From NCBI RefSeq assembly GCF_028688295.1, contig NZ_JAQTYM010000003.1, positions 1 through 64,000 of the forward strand: a stretch of DNA of 64,000 nt, written 5' to 3'. Below are positions 8,671-16,459 of the stretch, one piece after another (the first letter of the stretch is position 1; every line of letters begins with the position of its first letter). Under the pieces are notes generated by a model. That model saw only the letters and a list, made by a program, of their open reading frames with translations, had not been told where the DNA came from and did no database searches. The DNA is from Sulfuricurvum sp. GTDB lineage: Bacteria > Campylobacterota > Campylobacteria > Campylobacterales > Sulfurimonadaceae. A program made the translations under genes and the position numbers.

Positions 8671-9263
8671 GAGGGGTTGTATTAGCAATTGTTTTTGGGG
8701 TTAGTCTGAGCGCTTACGATACGTCACATTTGAAAAAAGCGATAGAAGAAAAAGAGTGCATCGGATGTGATCTTCGGGGGGCGAATCTGAGTAAAATGGA
8801 TTTTAGCGGGGGCGACTTTCATGGGAGTGATCTAAGCAAAGCCGATTTGCGAGAAAGTGTGTTCGAATTGGCTGATTTTAATGATTGTAATCTGCGCGAT
8901 GCGAATGCGCAGGGGGCTGTGTTTTGGAAAGCTTCATTAGAACGGAGTGATCTAAGAGGGCTTCGTGCTCAAGGGGCAAATTTTAAAGGGACACATTTAA
9001 ATCAAAGCGATCTTAGCCGTGCCGATATCCGTGATGCAAAAGTCTGGAAAGCTGATTTCACGGATGCCATTTTGAATAAAACCGATTTTAGAGGCTCTGA
9101 AATCGGCGGATCCAAGTTTATACGCAACGATCTGCGTACAGCTAAAATGAAAAATACGTTGTTGTGGGAGACCCATTTTAGGGATGTCATAATGAGTAAA
9201 ACACAATGTATTCATGCAAAAAAAGAAGAGGCAATCTTAGACACAAACGTGACGTGCCGTTAA
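8667..9263 (+). CDS. Exported pentapeptide-repeat protein
   Basis: 198 residues: signal peptide (about 1-16), then from about residue 33 to 185 a near-continuous A(D/N)Lxx pentapeptide repeat (for example CDLRGANLSKMDF, SDLSKADLRES, ADFTDAILNKTDF). Such repeats fold as a right-handed quadrilateral beta-helix. The function is unknown. Coupling to the thioredoxin-like gene through an ATGA overlap and three cysteines in the mature protein (two in ECIGC) suggest that its disulfides may be the partner's substrate. Confidence 0.8.
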   Translation: MRGVVLAIVFGVSLSAYDTSHLKKAIEEKECIGCDLRGANLSKMDFSGGDFHGSDLSKADLRESVFELADFNDCNLRDANAQGAVFWKASLERSDLRGLRAQGANFKGTHLNQSDLSRADIRDAKVWKADFTDAILNKTDFRGSEIGGSKFIRNDLRTAKMKNTLLWETHFRDVIMSKTQCIHAKKEEAILDTNVTCR

Positions 9264-9302
9264 TTTTTTTTGGCTATCATTGCCCTAAAATAAAGGATTA
9301 GT

Positions 9303-9707
9303 ATGTTTATAGACTATTTTCTCTCGTTCGGCCTCTTTTTCCTAACCGGTATCGTGGTTTTTGCCCTGTTTCTTTTTCTTTATGCGAAAGTTACTCCGTA
9401 TGATGATTATCAGATGATCTTCGGTGAGAACAATACAGCAGCAGCACTGGGATTCGGCGGAGCCATCTTAGGCCTCTCCATTCCCCTTTACAGTGCATTA
9501 GTGCATAGTGTTTCGTATATTGATTTTGTGATGTGGGCTGGAGTGGCGATGGCAATACAACTCATTTTTGCCTTTATCCTGACTCGCTTAAGCGGTAAAT
9601 TCTCTGTTGAGAAACATATTCACAACGGCGATATCTCCGTCGGTACTTTTATGGCATTTATGTCGATTTCAATCGGTTTAATTAATGCCGGTTCAATGAG
9701 CTATTAA
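9303..9707 (+). CDS. DUF350 (UPF0719) family inner-membrane protein
   Basis: 134 residues with four hydrophobic helices. The family pattern NNTAAALGFGGAILGLSIPL lies between helices 1 and 2, and GDISVGTFMAFMSISIGLINAG forms the last helix. DUF350 proteins are small inner-membrane proteins of unknown role. AAAGGA precedes the ATG. A 39-base gap separates it from the pentapeptide gene, so it may have its own promoter. Confidence 0.8.
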   Translation: MFIDYFLSFGLFFLTGIVVFALFLFLYAKVTPYDDYQMIFGENNTAAALGFGGAILGLSIPLYSALVHSVSYIDFVMWAGVAMAIQLIFAFILTRLSGKFSVEKHIHNGDISVGTFMAFMSISIGLINAGSMSY

Positions 9708-9756
9708 AAAAACCACTATATCTTTGTGTGATCATTAGAGAGAACAAAGGCTCTTT

Positions 9757-10218
9757 TTAGTGAATCGGCACATAGGCAAATTGGTCGTTTTGTTTATCGA
9801 TCAATCCGATAGTTGAACTCGGGGTGAGTTTTACAAAATCGTAGAGAGTGCTTTTGTCGATTTTATGAGATTTCATCCCTGATTCGCACATGATAAATTC
9901 CACATCGTAGTTTTTTGCCATTGCGGAGAGCCGTTTGCCGAGTTGATCGTGAGCTTTTCTCAGCGCGGCATCATTTTTATAGGGCGAATTTGCTAAATCA
10001 TCGATGAAAAATTTATAAGCGTCACCGTGGATCACTACGGCAACATCAAGTTTTTCGAGGTTATTCTCATAATGGGTTTTATTGAAAGCGATACCGCTCA
10101 ATACCTTTTTTTCAATCGCTTCGAGTTTTCCGCTTGTGAGATCGAAAACCACTTTTTTAACCCCTTCTTCGGCGAATAGTACTCCGCACAGAGCGAGGAG
10201 AAGGAATAATTTTTTCAT
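9757..10218 (-). CDS. Periplasmic DsrE/DsrF-like protein
   Basis: 153 residues: signal peptide 1-16, then a DsrE-like alpha/beta fold (KVVFDLTSG, LDVAVVIHGDAYKFF, YDVEFIMCESGM). The single conserved cysteine after the fourth strand is in the position of the DsrE sulfur-carrier cysteine. DsrE proteins handle sulfane sulfur; secreted versions are common in sulfur oxidisers, but the exact role here is inferred. A second exported DsrE-like protein lies beside the sox genes (42990). The gene is monocistronic and divergent from batA. Confidence 0.75.
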   Translation of the reverse strand: MKKLFLLLALCGVLFAEEGVKKVVFDLTSGKLEAIEKKVLSGIAFNKTHYENNLEKLDVAVVIHGDAYKFFIDDLANSPYKNDAALRKAHDQLGKRLSAMAKNYDVEFIMCESGMKSHKIDKSTLYDFVKLTPSSTIGLIDKQNDQFAYVPIH

Positions 10219-10311
10219 CTTTGTGGCCTTTTTTGTAAAATTATAAAGGATTATAGATCAAGAGTGTAAAAATAACGAAAAAAGCTCCGATAATCTTAAT
10301 CCTCAAATCGG

Positions 10312-10317
10312 TATAAT
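10312..10317 (+). promoter_or_regulatory. -10 box (TATAAT) close to the batA start
   Basis: A perfect TATAAT ends only 6 bases before the batA ATG at 10324, so transcription would begin at or next to the A of the start codon. No Shine-Dalgarno-like sequence is present in CCCCCT between the two. Confidence 0.5.
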
Positions 10318-10323
10318 CCCCCT

Positions 10324-11235
10324 ATGAATATCTGGTCGTTTGATTTTGTGTGGGCATTTTTAGTTCTTCCTCCCATCCTCTATTGCCTGTACACGTGCAA
10401 AATCATCCCTCAAAAACGCTATTTTCCCCATCTGCAATTTTTCGGAAATCCCAGTAAATGGCGAAATCTTGAGTGGTTGTTTAAAGCGCTTGCCGTGACA
10501 TTGATGGTGGGGGCGTTGGCGACTCCCGTCGTGGTCGATTTTTCCGATCCGCGCAACCGTAACGGGATCGACATCGTCCTAAGCCTCGATGCCAGCGGGT
10601 CGATGAATGCCTCGGGGTTTTCGAGTGATGAGAGTCGTGCCACTCGATTTGAGATCGTCCAAAAGATCGCTTCCGATTTTGTGATGAAACGGCGTGAAGA
10701 TAACGTCGGGGTGGTGGTGTTTGGGGATTTTGCCTTTATCGCGACCCCTGTGACCTATGAGAAAGAGATCATAGCCGAGATGATCGGCTATCTGAGTCAC
10801 GGTATGGCGGGGCAAAATACCGCTATCGGCGAGGGGGTAGCGCAGGCGGTGAGAGCGCTCAAAGATTCCAAAGCCAAATCCAAAGTGATTATCCTCCTCA
10901 CCGACGGAGAACACAACAGCGGTGCGATCTCCCCCAAAGAGGCGGTAGCGATGGCGCAAAAAGCTAGGATAAAACTCTACACCATCGGGATCGGCGAAAA
11001 GGGGGAGTTTGATAGCAAACTTCTCGCACAGATGGCGCGTGATGGCGGGGGGGAGTATTTCAGTGCCACCAATGAAAAGGAACTCAAAGCGGTGTATGAT
11101 CAGATCGATACACTCGAACGCTCCCGCATCAAAAGTGCCGAGCACACCTTTTTTGAACACTATTACCAGTACGCGGTGGCGGGGGCATTGCTCATTGTCT
11201 TGTGGTTAGGTTGGAGAAGGAGTGTCAAAGGATGA
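10324..11235 (+). CDS. batA: BatA-like von Willebrand factor A membrane protein
   Basis: 303 residues: two N-terminal helices (about 10-25 and 52-70), a VWA domain (about 80-260) and a C-terminal helix (about 281-298). The metal-ion-dependent adhesion site is intact (D89, S91, S93 in LDASGSM; later LLTDGEHNSG). BatA belongs to the Bat/MoxR systems, implicated in aerotolerance and envelope stress. It is first in a coupled series with batBC and batD (ATGA overlap at 11232). The MoxR ATPase usually found upstream is instead 3 kb downstream of this block. Confidence 0.85.
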   Translation: MNIWSFDFVWAFLVLPPILYCLYTCKIIPQKRYFPHLQFFGNPSKWRNLEWLFKALAVTLMVGALATPVVVDFSDPRNRNGIDIVLSLDASGSMNASGFSSDESRATRFEIVQKIASDFVMKRREDNVGVVVFGDFAFIATPVTYEKEIIAEMIGYLSHGMAGQNTAIGEGVAQAVRALKDSKAKSKVIILLTDGEHNSGAISPKEAVAMAQKARIKLYTIGIGEKGEFDSKLLAQMARDGGGEYFSATNEKELKAVYDQIDTLERSRIKSAEHTFFEHYYQYAVAGALLIVLWLGWRRSVKG

Positions 11236-12758
11236 GTTTGTTATCTCCGATGTGGCTATATGCTCTTATCCTCCTCCCCCTCTATCTCTGGGGGGCACGT
11301 CGCTATGGCTGGCATCACCAAATTTGGCTGTTGGTGAGTGTTTTCTTTTTGATCCTCTCCCTCAGCCGTCCCGTAATACCAGAAAAACCGATCAGCGTCG
11401 AAGAATCGGGAAGCGATGTGATCTTAGCCGTCGATGTGTCGTATTCGATGAGGGCGACCGACGTTGCACCCACACGGCTGGATGCGGCGAAGAGGGTGTT
11501 GAACCGCATTGTTGCAACCGATAAAAAAGATCGCTTCGGGGTACTTGCTCATACGACGAGCGCGATTATCCTCTCCCCGCTGACCAAAGACACCGAACTT
11601 CTCGAACACCTTTTCGGCTCACTCGATGAGTCGCAGATTATCACCAAAGGGACAGAGGTGATGAGTGCGTTGGAACTTGCCCGTAAAATGTCCCATGCCG
11701 CTCACCCGCTACTCGTCCTTTTTACCGACGGAGGAGATCAACTCTCGTATGAGAAAGAAGCGGCGTTTGCAGAAGAAAACGGATTGAGGGTGTGTATCGT
11801 GATGCTCGCCACATCAGGCGGCAGCACTCTGCCTAGCGAAAACGGATCGCTCAAAGATGAAGAGGGGCATATCGTCGTAAGTTCACGCAACGATGCGATT
11901 AATGCCATCGCGGAACAAAGCGGGGGGAAAGTGATCGATGGCGCCGATGCGGACGCGGTGATCGAGTGGATCGAACGTGAACGGAGTGAAGATTTCGCAG
12001 GCGAATCTACGGTGACACGCTATGAAGAACTTTTTTATTTTCCTCTCGTGTTGGGGCTGATCGCATTTGTGTTGGCGTATACGAGCTTAGGGGAGAAAAT
12101 AAACAAAAAAATATTGCCCCTTTTGGCTTTTGTAGGGATCAGTGCCCATGCGGGATTGCTCGATTATCCCTATCAAACCTTAGGGAAATATGAGTATTCT
12201 CATGGAAATTATGAACGTTCGGCTCAGTGGTATTATCATATCGATTCCCCACAGGGGAAGTTTAATCGTGCGGCTTCTCTTTACAAAGGTGGAAAATATG
12301 CCGAAGCACTGGCGGTGTATCGCTCGATCCGATCCAATGATCCGATCTTCAAATCCAAAATCTTTTACAATATGGGTAACGCTCATATCCGCCTCAGCGA
12401 GTTTGAAAACGCGCGTCAAGCACTGCTCAAATCGCTCACACTGCGCTATAGCCGCCAAGCCGATCAGAATCTAAAAGCGATTGCCATAGCGCAAGAGCAA
12501 AAATCGCTCAATGTCCGTAAAGAGAAAAAAGATCAATTCACCTCGGATGAGAACAAACCCACGGGTGAGGGGAAGAAAACCAAAGAGGGGGGCGGATCGA
12601 ATATGCAAAGTGATATAGCCTCCTCCGGTGCGGGAGATGCGGGCAAAAAGGCGCAAGCAGATCCGCGCTTTTCAACGTCGCAGGGCAAAGCGGCTCTTAG
12701 TTCCAAACAGTATGAATTGATCAATCAAAGGAGTGTCCATGAAACGAAGCCTTGGTAG
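11232..12758 (+). CDS. BatB/BatC-like fusion: VWA domain plus TPR repeats
   Basis: 508 residues from the ATG at 11232, which overlaps the batA stop and has AAGGAG upstream. Two N-terminal helices are followed by a VWA domain with an intact metal site (D68, S70, S72 in VDVSYSM; FTDGGDQ later), a helix near 270-287, a second hydrophobic helix with AHAGLLD, TPR-like repeats (about 310-430) and a polar charged tail. This is the BatB-BatC fusion layout: a membrane VWA protein with a periplasmic TPR module for protein contacts. It overlaps batD by 20 bases. Confidence 0.85.
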   Translation: MSLLSPMWLYALILLPLYLWGARRYGWHHQIWLLVSVFFLILSLSRPVIPEKPISVEESGSDVILAVDVSYSMRATDVAPTRLDAAKRVLNRIVATDKKDRFGVLAHTTSAIILSPLTKDTELLEHLFGSLDESQIITKGTEVMSALELARKMSHAAHPLLVLFTDGGDQLSYEKEAAFAEENGLRVCIVMLATSGGSTLPSENGSLKDEEGHIVVSSRNDAINAIAEQSGGKVIDGADADAVIEWIERERSEDFAGESTVTRYEELFYFPLVLGLIAFVLAYTSLGEKINKKILPLLAFVGISAHAGLLDYPYQTLGKYEYSHGNYERSAQWYYHIDSPQGKFNRAASLYKGGKYAEALAVYRSIRSNDPIFKSKIFYNMGNAHIRLSEFENARQALLKSLTLRYSRQADQNLKAIAIAQEQKSLNVRKEKKDQFTSDENKPTGEGKKTKEGGGSNMQSDIASSGAGDAGKKAQADPRFSTSQGKAALSSKQYELINQRSVHETKPW

Positions 12759-13842
12759 GCTAGTCGCGCTGATGATTCTCAGTGTGTCCGGATGGGGGGC
12801 AACCTATCAGTGGAAGGTGCTCGAAGCGCCGCAAAGTCTCTACGTCCATCAAAGCGGTGTAGTGCGGTATGAGTGCACCTTTTCAACCAATGCGGCGGAC
12901 TATACGATTGCGTTTAAACCGAGCGGAAATGAACGCTATAAAGCCTCTATCCTAACCCAGCGTGATCGGATCGTGGAGGGGAAACGGGTACAGACCTTTG
13001 ATGTACTGATCACCCCGATCCAAGAGGGGAGCGTTGAGGTTGCATTGGATGCGCTGATGCGTCATACGACGTTTGCATCGATCGAGAATGCCTCCATCGG
13101 TCGCGATAACGTCAAAAAATACGATTTCGATGATGAGAGTGCCCATCTGCCCAAAGTACTGATTGCCGCACAAGCCAACGCAGCGGCACTCAGCGGAGAG
13201 TTATCTTTGGAAGTGAGAGTCGATAAACGAAGTGTGGTAGCTCACGAACCGGTTCATTTGAGCCTCTATATCCGTGGACGTGGGAACCTCGATCAATACG
13301 TACCGTATGAGCTAAACATCAGTGGCGTCAATGTGTTCGCCGAAGAGCCGACCCGCGACATCACCCCCGATACGGCGGGGTTTTCGGGGGAGATACGTCA
13401 GGAATTTGCCCTCGTGAGTGAACAAAGTTTTGTGATTCCGAAAATCTCACTCGAGGTGTTTGATACCCAAAGTCAAAAGATCAAACGACTAGAGAGTGAG
13501 GCGGTAGCGATCGAAGTGGCACAAGGATTCGAGCGCTCCAACCTCCTCGATCCTCCCGCTTTGCGTGATTGGAGTACTCTGGCTCGTTTTGCTCTCTATG
13601 GGGCACTGGTACTTGCAGGGATCTTGTTGGGTGAAGTTGCACGAAGAGTGTGGAAGATGCGACCTCGCAGAAAAAGAAAGCAGTTTTACGATGAAGCTAA
13701 AACCTCCAAAGAACTTGTGATGCTTCTCGCGCTCTCAGGGGAGAGGGTGTACGAGCCGATTATCGCCGAACTCGAAGCGGGAACACTGGATTTGCGTGAA
13801 GCGAAGAAGAGGTTGGATCAGATTGCACCAGTGAGTATTTAG
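12739..13842 (+). CDS. batD: BatD-like exported membrane protein
   Basis: 367 residues from the ATG at 12739. The in-frame GTG at 12733 sits inside the AAAGGAG ribosome-binding site and is unlikely to be used. Signal peptide about 1-20, then beta-rich domains (LYVHQSGVVRYECTF; VDKRSVVAHEPVHLSLYIRG), one membrane helix near 285-303 and a basic cytoplasmic tail of about 60 residues. This matches BatD (oxygen-tolerance family). It completes the batA-batBC-batD unit. Codon use resembles the neighbouring genes. Confidence 0.8.
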   Translation: MKRSLGRLVALMILSVSGWGATYQWKVLEAPQSLYVHQSGVVRYECTFSTNAADYTIAFKPSGNERYKASILTQRDRIVEGKRVQTFDVLITPIQEGSVEVALDALMRHTTFASIENASIGRDNVKKYDFDDESAHLPKVLIAAQANAAALSGELSLEVRVDKRSVVAHEPVHLSLYIRGRGNLDQYVPYELNISGVNVFAEEPTRDITPDTAGFSGEIRQEFALVSEQSFVIPKISLEVFDTQSQKIKRLESEAVAIEVAQGFERSNLLDPPALRDWSTLARFALYGALVLAGILLGEVARRVWKMRPRRKRKQFYDEAKTSKELVMLLALSGERVYEPIIAELEAGTLDLREAKKRLDQIAPVSI

Positions 13843-13844
13843 GG

Positions 13845-13850
13845 TATAAT
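13845..13850 (+). promoter_or_regulatory. -10 box upstream of the small gene at 13883
   Basis: TATAAT directly after the batD stop, 32 bases before the ATG at 13883. No clear -35 element is visible, which is usual for Campylobacterota sigma70 promoters. Confidence 0.5.
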
Positions 13851-13882
13851 TTCACTAATCACAAAGTAAAAAGGGGTTTAGA

Positions 13883-14026
13883 ATGTCATATATTATTCGT
13901 GATAATCAACTACAGACCGCCAAACCTATTAAAAATTTGACCGATGAGCAAAAAAAAGTGCTTCGTATCGGTACTGTCAAACAAATCGATAAAATCAAAT
14001 CGCTCAAAGCACAGCTTGCGAGCTAA
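13883..14026 (+). CDS. Small basic protein, 47 residues, unknown
   Basis: ATG at 13883, TAA at 14024-14026, with AAGGGG about 9 bases upstream and its own -10 box. The protein begins MSYIIRDNQLQTAKPI and ends in a lysine-rich amphipathic helix (VKQIDKIKSLKAQLAS). I do not recognise a family. It lies only 9 bases before the GNAT-like gene. Size, charge and position would fit an antitoxin-like or accessory partner of that gene, but nothing in the sequence proves this. Confidence 0.5.
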   Translation: MSYIIRDNQLQTAKPIKNLTDEQKKVLRIGTVKQIDKIKSLKAQLAS

Positions 14027-14035
14027 GCTGGCTTC

Positions 14036-14521
14036 TTGATAACTCCTCTTCCCCAAAATTCTTTAACCTCTTTTTTCGATTCATTTGATTTCAAAAGTGA
14101 ATCTGAACATATCCAGAAATTAGTCAGCCTCCTACGTGAAACAGCCAATTGCTATCAAAATATCATCCATGCAGGATTTAATGGAGAAACTCCATACGGA
14201 TTTATTTCTCTCAAAATCACCAACGATGTGGACAATATCGCAGGTTTGCTTATCGAATTTCTTTATGTCCAACCGCATTTAAGATACAAAAATACCGATG
14301 AACCACGAAATAGCTATGCACTTCTTGATTATGCGATAACCCTTGCGCTTGAACTTCAAAAACAAGTTGCAATCAACCATGTTTATCTTATCCCTATAAA
14401 TGCCAACAAGCGAAGTCTTTACGAAGAATACGGTTTTGAAAATATCCCAAATTCGGGTAAAAATGCTTTTGAAGATTATATGGTTTTTAACCTGCTCCCT
14501 AACGATCCGACTATTTTATAA
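14036..14521 (+). CDS. GNAT-like acetyltransferase-fold protein
   Basis: 161 residues if it starts at the TTG at 14036; no ATG is available in frame before the last strand, so the start is uncertain. The C-terminal half follows the GNAT pattern: GLLIEFLYVQPHLR (strand 4), a helix LLDYAITLALEL, VYLIPINANKRSLYEEYGF (strand 5 and helix 4) and MVFNL. The usual R/QxxGxG/A acetyl-CoA loop is not obvious (RYKNTDEPRNS stands in its place), so cofactor binding is doubtful. It is convergent with the RelB-type antitoxin gene. It is part of the accessory segment between the two bat blocks. Confidence 0.6.
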   Translation: MITPLPQNSLTSFFDSFDFKSESEHIQKLVSLLRETANCYQNIIHAGFNGETPYGFISLKITNDVDNIAGLLIEFLYVQPHLRYKNTDEPRNSYALLDYAITLALELQKQVAINHVYLIPINANKRSLYEEYGFENIPNSGKNAFEDYMVFNLLPNDPTIL

Positions 14522-14542
14522 ATCAATCAAAAATATTGTATT

Positions 14543-14794
14543 TCACGAGAGCAAATCTCGTTTTAACGCTTCCATCGAGGTGAATTTCTCACCCTTGCGC
14601 TCTTCGAGTTCTTGGAGGGCTATTTTCATCCGCTCGCTTGGAACTTTGAGTTCAAAAGGGATGGAGTGGGTGAGGGCGACTTGTTTACAAAAGAGGTTGA
14701 TACCGTCGCTCAGACTCATGCCGTATTGTTTCAATACAGCAGTCGCGATCTCTTTTGCATCGTTGTCTATTCGGATGCTGGTACTGGTACGCAT
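14543..14794 (-). CDS. RelB/DinJ-family antitoxin, apparently orphan
   Basis: 83 residues from the ATG at 14794, preceded by AAGGAG. A longer in-frame opening upstream is only translated repeat sequence. The protein starts MRTSTSIRIDNDAKE and continues with a ribbon-helix-helix (AVLKQYGMSLSDGINLFCKQVAL) followed by IPFELKVPSE, the standard DinJ/RelB form: an N-terminal DNA-binding dimer and a C-terminal toxin-binding tail. Such genes normally lie directly before a RelE/YafQ-type toxin. Here the next gene downstream is the convergent GNAT-like gene 21 bases away, so no toxin is present. Confidence 0.8.
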   Translation of the reverse strand: MRTSTSIRIDNDAKEIATAVLKQYGMSLSDGINLFCKQVALTHSIPFELKVPSERMKIALQELEERKGEKFTSMEALKRDLLS

Positions 14795-14896
14795 GGCAAA
14801 CTCCTTTTTTATTATTGTACCACAAATGGGGTGCAAAATAGAATTTCGATGAATTAAGGGGACAAAAGATACCATTAAAACACATATAAAATTTGT

Positions 14897-14921
14897 CGTT
14901 CGCCCTGAACTTGTCGAAGGG
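14897..14921. repeat. Intergenic palindromic repeat, TGARCTTGTCGAA type
   Basis: The core CGCCCTGAACTTGTCGAAGG is an imperfect inverted repeat whose central TGAACTTGTCGAA recurs in altered form at 23704-23735. Short mobile palindromes with this core occur between genes in many Proteobacteria. Confidence 0.6.
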
Positions 14922-14936
14922 TAAAACGGACGGTTT

Positions 14937-14968
14937 GTCATCCTCGGGCTTGACCCGGGGATCCATCC
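14937..14968. repeat. Intergenic palindromic repeat, GTCATCC/CCGGGG type
   Basis: Contains TCCTCGGG and CCCGGGGA as hairpin arms (one G-T pair) around CTTGA, flanked by GTCA and TCC. Members of the same loose class (arms of C/G around a short loop, bordered by GGAT and GTCAT or ATGAC) recur at 16363 and 60599. Confidence 0.6.
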
Positions 14969-14999
14969 CAAAAAAAGAAAAAGAAAATTAGGAATTTGG

Positions 15000-15089
15000 A
15001 TGGAATTAGTCTATTTATGGGTTGAAGATTATAAAAATATTCACAAGCAAGGTTTAAATTTTAGTCCAAAATTTGAGTGGGAGTTATAA
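15000..15089 (+). pseudogene. N-terminal remnant of an AAA-ATPase-like gene
   Basis: ATG at 15000 then 29 codons to a TAA at 15087. The peptide MELVYLWVEDYKNIHKQG followed by LNFSPKFEWEL closely matches, from memory, the first strand region of AAA/SMC-like ATPases of accessory and defence loci (ELVYLWVExYKNI..QGFNFSP), where the Walker A motif follows some 40-60 residues later. That continuation is absent and the next gene begins at once. I infer a truncated gene end left by a rearrangement. There is no good ribosome-binding site. Confidence 0.5.
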
Positions 15090-16205
15090 GTGATTTACTT
15101 TGTACTTGTTTTAGTCTTTATTCTAGTATCATTTTTAATAGCTAGATTTTCTTTGTCTGAAAAATCAAATGATTATAGTGATTGGAATTTTGATGAGATT
15201 ATTCAATTCAATAATGAATCAATTCGTTGTGTAATGAATATTGATGGAATCATTTCTGGAAAAGTAGAATCAATAGTTTTTTTTGTACAGAAACTTTCTG
15301 ATGAGCGGTTTTATTTTCGTAACAAAACATTATTCGACCGTTTAATGATAAAGCTAAAATTACTGAGAACGTATCAATCGAATGATACTCAGTTTAATAA
15401 ACTTGTATATGTTGCATCTGACAATGAAAAATTATACGCTGAAATCGATAAAGCCAATATGCATTCAGCTATTTTAGATATTTTTTCATTACCGTATTTG
15501 TATGATTGTAAAAGTATAAAAATAGAGAACAATGAAGCTTTTAAAATTGAATTTAAATTAGGGAAAAAATACCGCAAAAAAGATATCGATTTATCCAGAT
15601 TTGCAGAACAATATGGAAATTATTTTTTAGAAATTTATCATGGAATAAATACATCAGTTTTAGATTGTTCAAGCCAAACAAACTTACGTCCAATTCTAAA
15701 TATTAAATTTATTAGTATTTTTGGGAGTAGCTTGAGTTTTTTTCTTTGTATGATAGAAATATATATTACATATCCTTCTACGATAGACTTAGCAACGTTA
15801 ATTTTTGCAACAATCGTATTATCTGCTCTATATTCAATTGGAATTTGTTTTTATATTTATAAAAAAATTAGTATGAGTTCATTTAAAATAGACTTAATAA
15901 AAACATATTCACTTTATATTTTTATTGCATATTTTTTCTTTTTTATGATAGTGATAAAATATTTGAATGTTTGGAATGATAACTCATTTCAATTGATTGT
16001 TAAAGATATAATTACAGACAAATATTCATCTTCAAGGTCTGCAAAGAGATATGAATTTCATTTAAATAATAATTCTAATGAAATTGATACTTACCAAATT
16101 CGTGTTGATAGTGATGTTTACAATAAAAAACAAATTGGAGATACGGCGACGATATATGTAAAACAGGGAAACTTTAATATTCGATGGATTGAAAAAGTGG
16201 AATAA
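15090..16205 (+). CDS. AT-rich membrane protein of unknown function
   Basis: 371 residues from a GTG that abuts the stop of the remnant before it. One N-terminal helix (1-19), a soluble region of about 190 residues rich in Asn, Lys and Ile, three hydrophobic helices (about 213-232, 236-256, 271-291) and a C-terminal domain ending VKQGNFNIRWIEKVE. The final part (QIGDTATIYV) recalls the small beta domain of DUF3592 proteins, but I would not assign it. Base composition is markedly more AT-rich than the flanking bat genes, which suggests acquisition by transfer. Confidence 0.6.
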   Translation: MIYFVLVLVFILVSFLIARFSLSEKSNDYSDWNFDEIIQFNNESIRCVMNIDGIISGKVESIVFFVQKLSDERFYFRNKTLFDRLMIKLKLLRTYQSNDTQFNKLVYVASDNEKLYAEIDKANMHSAILDIFSLPYLYDCKSIKIENNEAFKIEFKLGKKYRKKDIDLSRFAEQYGNYFLEIYHGINTSVLDCSSQTNLRPILNIKFISIFGSSLSFFLCMIEIYITYPSTIDLATLIFATIVLSALYSIGICFYIYKKISMSSFKIDLIKTYSLYIFIAYFFFFMIVIKYLNVWNDNSFQLIVKDIITDKYSSSRSAKRYEFHLNNNSNEIDTYQIRVDSDVYNKKQIGDTATIYVKQGNFNIRWIEKVE

Positions 16206-16459
16206 ACAGAGTGAATTTGTATTATAAAATGGAGAAGATGAACGATATGCAATACCCAAGGCATCATCATCGGTGAGCTGAGAGAGGCAAATCCCTATTC
16301 AGGGTGAACCATGGGCTTATCAAGAGAATTATCCCACAATTTATCTTAAATGCAAAAGATAGATCCCGTATCCAGTACGGGATGACGAGATAAGTTTCTA
16401 CACAAATAGAAACCTAAAACGAAACAAGGTAAACTCACAACAGATAAAAAGGTGACACT
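16206..16459. other. Non-coding spacer before moxR
   Basis: 254 bases without a convincing gene. It contains TATAAAAT near 16223 (possible -10), a stretch that could be decayed coding sequence (fragments such as GIIIGELREANPYSG and PWAYQENYPTIYLK appear in different frames), and one palindromic repeat at 16363. A ribosome-binding site AAAAGGTG lies just before moxR. Confidence 0.4.
16363..16383. repeat. Palindromic repeat, ATCCCGTA/TACGGGAT
   Basis: ATCCCGTA and TACGGGAT form a perfect 8-bp stem around TCCAG, followed by GACGAG. It is the same loose class as the elements at 14937 and 60599. Confidence 0.6.

Noticed and set aside
10579..11160. 193-codon open frame on the minus strand inside batA
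   Set aside because: It is fully antisense to a VWA gene with clear motifs, has no family resemblance and no ribosome-binding site of note.
14543..14971. Longer (142-codon) version of the RelB-type antitoxin gene
   Set aside because: The added 59 codons are translated palindromic repeat and spacer; the ATG at 14794 has AAGGAG directly upstream.
16300..16345. CTTATCAAGAGA in the moxR spacer, as in the start of a SAM-I riboswitch
   Set aside because: The rest of the SAM-I core is absent and the downstream gene is not in methionine metabolism.
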